Positions 4,138 to 6,414 of a DNA stretch of 6,414 nt are shown here, piece after piece. The stretch's first letter is position 1, and each line of letters opens with the position of its first letter. A program made the position numbers and the translations under genes. The notes beneath the pieces were generated by a model, which searched no databases, had not been told where the DNA came from, and saw only the letters and a list, made by a program, of their open reading frames with translations. Source of the DNA: Gemmatimonadota bacterium (GTDB taxonomy: Bacteria > Gemmatimonadota > Gemmatimonadetes > Gemmatimonadales > Gemmatimonadaceae); assembly GCA_003222065.1 (NCBI GenBank), contig QHUV01000114.1:1-6414 (forward strand), given 5' to 3'.

Positions 4138-6414
4138 ATGAGCCGAGTCACCTCATCCGCCGCGAGTGTTTTTCCGCATGCCAGCCCACACGCCGCTACG
4201 CCGGATAGGCCGCTGACGGGTCGCGGCGCCGAGCTTTCGATCCTCTCGAGCGCGCTGCAGACCGCGGACAGTGGATCTGGCGGGACGGTGTTCATCGCCG
4301 GCGAAAGCGGCATCGGGAAGACGCGACTCGCGGCGGCGCTCGTCGAGCAGGCCATCAAGCGCGATTTCAGCGTCGCCGTGGGGCGTGCATATCCGGTGGA
4401 AACTGGTGTGCCTTACGCCGTCTTCGCCGATGCATTGCTGCCGCTGCTGCGGGCGTTGGAGCCTTCGACGCTGTCCTTGCTCACCCGTGGCGGGAACGCG
4501 GAGCTCGTGCAGCTCTTTCCCGCGCTCGCGAGCGGAGACAGGCCGCTGACGGCGAACAGCGTGCGCGGCGATCCGTCGGAGCTGCGCGCGCGATTGTTAT
4601 GGAACTTCACCCAGTTTCTAGCTCGCTTCTCCGCGAAACGTCCACTGCTACTCGTGCTCGAGAATTTGCAGTGGGCCGACAGCTCATCGCTCGAGCTGTT
4701 GCACTTTACGGCGCGCCAGATCTCTGCCGAGCGGATTCTCGTCGTGGGCACGTACAATGATGCCGAGCCGCGCGCGATCGATCGCCAGTCGCCGTTGCGC
4801 AGCATGGCAGGCTCGCTCGTCGCGCTAGGCGCAGCGCGCGTCATGCACGTCGGCCCGCTCGACGTCGCATCGACGCAGGAATTGGTGCAGCGGGCACTCG
4901 GTCAGCCGGCGGCGGGCGATTTGACGGAGGCGATCCATCAGCGCACTCGCGGCAATCCGCTCTTCGTCGAGGAAACGCTAAAGGCGCTGGCCGAAGCTGT
5001 AGGGGCGACGTCCCGCCAGCCCTCGGTGGAGGACCTCCTCGAGCTCAAGCTCCCGCAAACGATTCGCGACGTGGTGATTGCACGCCTTGGTCAGCTTTCG
5101 CCCGAAGCGCGACGTCTCGCCGATCTCGCCGCGGCGATCGGGACGCGCTCGACGCACGACGCGCTGGCGTTCGTCAGCGAGCTTTCAGAGAACGCATTGC
5201 TTGGCGCGCTGGACGACCTGCGCCGCGCGCGCGTGATCGACGAGCACTCCGAAGGCGGCGAGATCGTGTACGACTTTACTCATCCGCTGCTCCAAGAGGC
5301 GCTGTACACGGAACTTGGCCTCGCACGCGCGCGCGGGCTCCACGCGACGATTGCCGAGTCGCTCGAGGCGTATTACGGGGTGGACGCGAACGCCCATGTC
5401 GACGAGTTGGCGTTCCACTACGTGCGCGCCGACGCGCGGCGCTTGGCCAACAAGGCTGTTCAGTATCTCCATGCGGCGGGTATGGAGGCGATGGCGAAAC
5501 ATGCCAATCGTGAGGCGGCCGACTACCTCGCCGCGGCGCTCGATCAACTCGAGCGAGCCGGGACGCGCGACGACGAGCGAGCCATCGAGCTCACCCACGA
5601 GCTCGCGCGAGCACGCCAACGATTGGGCGAGTATCAAGCGGCGTTCGCGCTCTGGGAACGCGCGGCTCAGGACGCGGAACGACGTGGCCTGCACTCGCGA
5701 CTGGCGACGATTCAGCGGAACATGGGCATGGTCGCCTACTGGAGCGGCCGGCACGAAGAGGCGTTGACGCATTACGACGCGGCGATTGCCGCCGCGGTGG
5801 CCGCGGCCGAACCGGCGATCGAGGCGAGAACGCTGCTCGCCAAAGGGATGTGCCTGCAGGGCGTGGGGCGGCGCGACGACGCCGAACGGGTGGTACACTC
5901 AGCGCTCGCGATCGCTGAGCACTCGGGCGACGCGGGGTTGTTGGCGCGGGTGCATCGAGCGCTGCTGCTGCTGTATGTCTGGACCGGGCCTCCGCAACTG
6001 GCGAGGCGGCACGGCGCGCGAGCGATTACGTTGGCCGAGCAGTCGGGCCAGCGGGGCGTCGCGTGGTCGGCGCACTGGGCGCTGGCGATGCTCGGCGGAC
6101 TCACGGCGAGCGTCCAGGACATCTCGCACCATCTCGCCGAAGCGCAGCGAATGGCCGACGAACTACGCTCGCCTTTGCTGCGCGCCTGGACCGCCGAGGT
6201 CGCGATCGAGTACTACGCGGGCATTGGTGAGTGGGAGACGGCGGTCGCGCTCGCCGAGCGTACGCTGACGGCGGCTCGATCGTTAGGTCAGCAAACGCTC
6301 ATTCCGCGGTTGCTCGTCTGGCTCGGGCTGCTGTATTTCGGGCGCGGCGACGTGGAGCAGGGCAAGCGGTGCGTCGACGAAGCATGGGAGCTCTCCGGCG
6401 CCGGTCGGGAGTCG
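4138..6414 (+). CDS. STAND-type AAA_16 ATPase with TPR-like repeats (partial, runs off right edge)
   Basis: 759 codons without a stop. Probably a cytoplasmic signalling ATPase of the MalT/LAL-like class, in which an NTPase switch is joined to helical repeats and often to an output domain. Order: a short disordered N-terminus (1-24), then LTGRGAELSIL (26-36) opening the ATPase, Walker A GESGIGKT (55-62), Walker B-like LVLENLQWAD (172-181), the STAND-type GNPLFVEE (272-279), and a winged-helix-like region ending in FTHPLLQEALY around 380-390. From about residue 440 come repeated helix pairs rich in Ala and Leu, such as EEALTHYDAAIAAA near 541-554 and the RRDDAERVVHSALAIAEHSG segment, consistent with TPRs. 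Walker B has Glu-Asn where Asp-Asp is usual. No N-terminal cyclase or kinase domain is present. A C-terminal LuxR helix-turn-helix is possible but beyond the window. The start is the first ATG after an in-frame TGA at 4123; GGGAGG (4114-4119) is too far upstream to be an ordinary ribosome site. Confidence 0.88.
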   Translation, partial: MSRVTSSAASVFPHASPHAATPDRPLTGRGAELSILSSALQTADSGSGGTVFIAGESGIGKTRLAAALVEQAIKRDFSVAVGRAYPVETGVPYAVFADALLPLLRALEPSTLSLLTRGGNAELVQLFPALASGDRPLTANSVRGDPSELRARLLWNFTQFLARFSAKRPLLLVLENLQWADSSSLELLHFTARQISAERILVVGTYNDAEPRAIDRQSPLRSMAGSLVALGAARVMHVGPLDVASTQELVQRALGQPAAGDLTEAIHQRTRGNPLFVEETLKALAEAVGATSRQPSVEDLLELKLPQTIRDVVIARLGQLSPEARRLADLAAAIGTRSTHDALAFVSELSENALLGALDDLRRARVIDEHSEGGEIVYDFTHPLLQEALYTELGLARARGLHATIAESLEAYYGVDANAHVDELAFHYVRADARRLANKAVQYLHAAGMEAMAKHANREAADYLAAALDQLERAGTRDDERAIELTHELARARQRLGEYQAAFALWERAAQDAERRGLHSRLATIQRNMGMVAYWSGRHEEALTHYDAAIAAAVAAAEPAIEARTLLAKGMCLQGVGRRDDAERVVHSALAIAEHSGDAGLLARVHRALLLLYVWTGPPQLARRHGARAITLAEQSGQRGVAWSAHWALAMLGGLTASVQDISHHLAEAQRMADELRSPLLRAWTAEVAIEYYAGIGEWETAVALAERTLTAARSLGQQTLIPRLLVWLGLLYFGRGDVEQGKRCVDEAWELSGAGRES

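Noticed and set aside
3905..4141. 78-codon plus-strand open frame overlapping the uppS end
   Set aside because: Shadow frame of uppS that continues through the repeat; no ribosome site or recognisable protein features.
5185..5898. 237-codon minus-strand open frame
   Set aside because: Antisense shadow of the STAND ATPase gene, which has clear motifs in the plus frame; its Arg/Val/His-rich composition is typical of antisense of GC-rich genes.
5957..5974. Run of GCTG units as a possible microsatellite or phase-variable tract
   Set aside because: It encodes a leucine run in a helical repeat of the ATPase and has too few units to suggest slippage.

Overview
The window is GC-rich bacterial chromosome with densely packed genes. 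It is probably from a member of the Gemmatimonadota or a similar deep-branching Gram-negative phylum. That placement is an inference from four things: base composition, the type of exported DmpA-family peptidase, the membrane-protein/winged-helix gene pair, and dispersed hairpin repeats with a TGTCATyCTGAGCG-like end. No rRNA or tRNA is present to confirm it. No phage, transposase, CRISPR array or integrase was seen.

Layout: (1) 1-473, minus strand: N-terminal part of the DNA polymerase III delta' clamp-loader subunit (holB), running off the left edge. (2) 474-568: short divergent intergenic gap. (3) 569-1708, plus: exported family S58 (DmpA/P1) self-processing aminopeptidase. (4) 1774-2004, plus: small, highly charged, probably disordered protein of unknown function. 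(5) 2005-2227: non-coding gap with an imperfect inverted repeat (2023-2100), a GC-rich stem-loop (2147-2170) and an AT-richer stretch with a possible promoter just before the next gene. (6) 2228-4040, plus: three tightly packed genes, namely a six-span membrane protein, a winged-helix regulator overlapping it by 11 bases, and a cis-prenyltransferase (uppS family) 21 bases further on. (7) 4042-4093: a second copy of the same repeat family, starting right after the uppS stop. (8) 4138-6414, plus: a large STAND-type ATPase with TPR-like repeats, still open at the right edge.

The central block is the part that looks like a functional unit. A small membrane protein and a DNA-binding protein are translationally coupled, and both probably share a transcript with a prenyltransferase that makes or modifies polyprenyl phosphate carrier lipids. 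The prenyltransferase carries substitutions in conserved motifs that suggest a paralogue of the canonical housekeeping UppS. The block is bracketed by two copies of one dispersed repeat. No complete, clearly novel defence or biosynthetic system is visible. The most promising leads are this three-gene unit, the repeat family and the unknown 76-residue protein.
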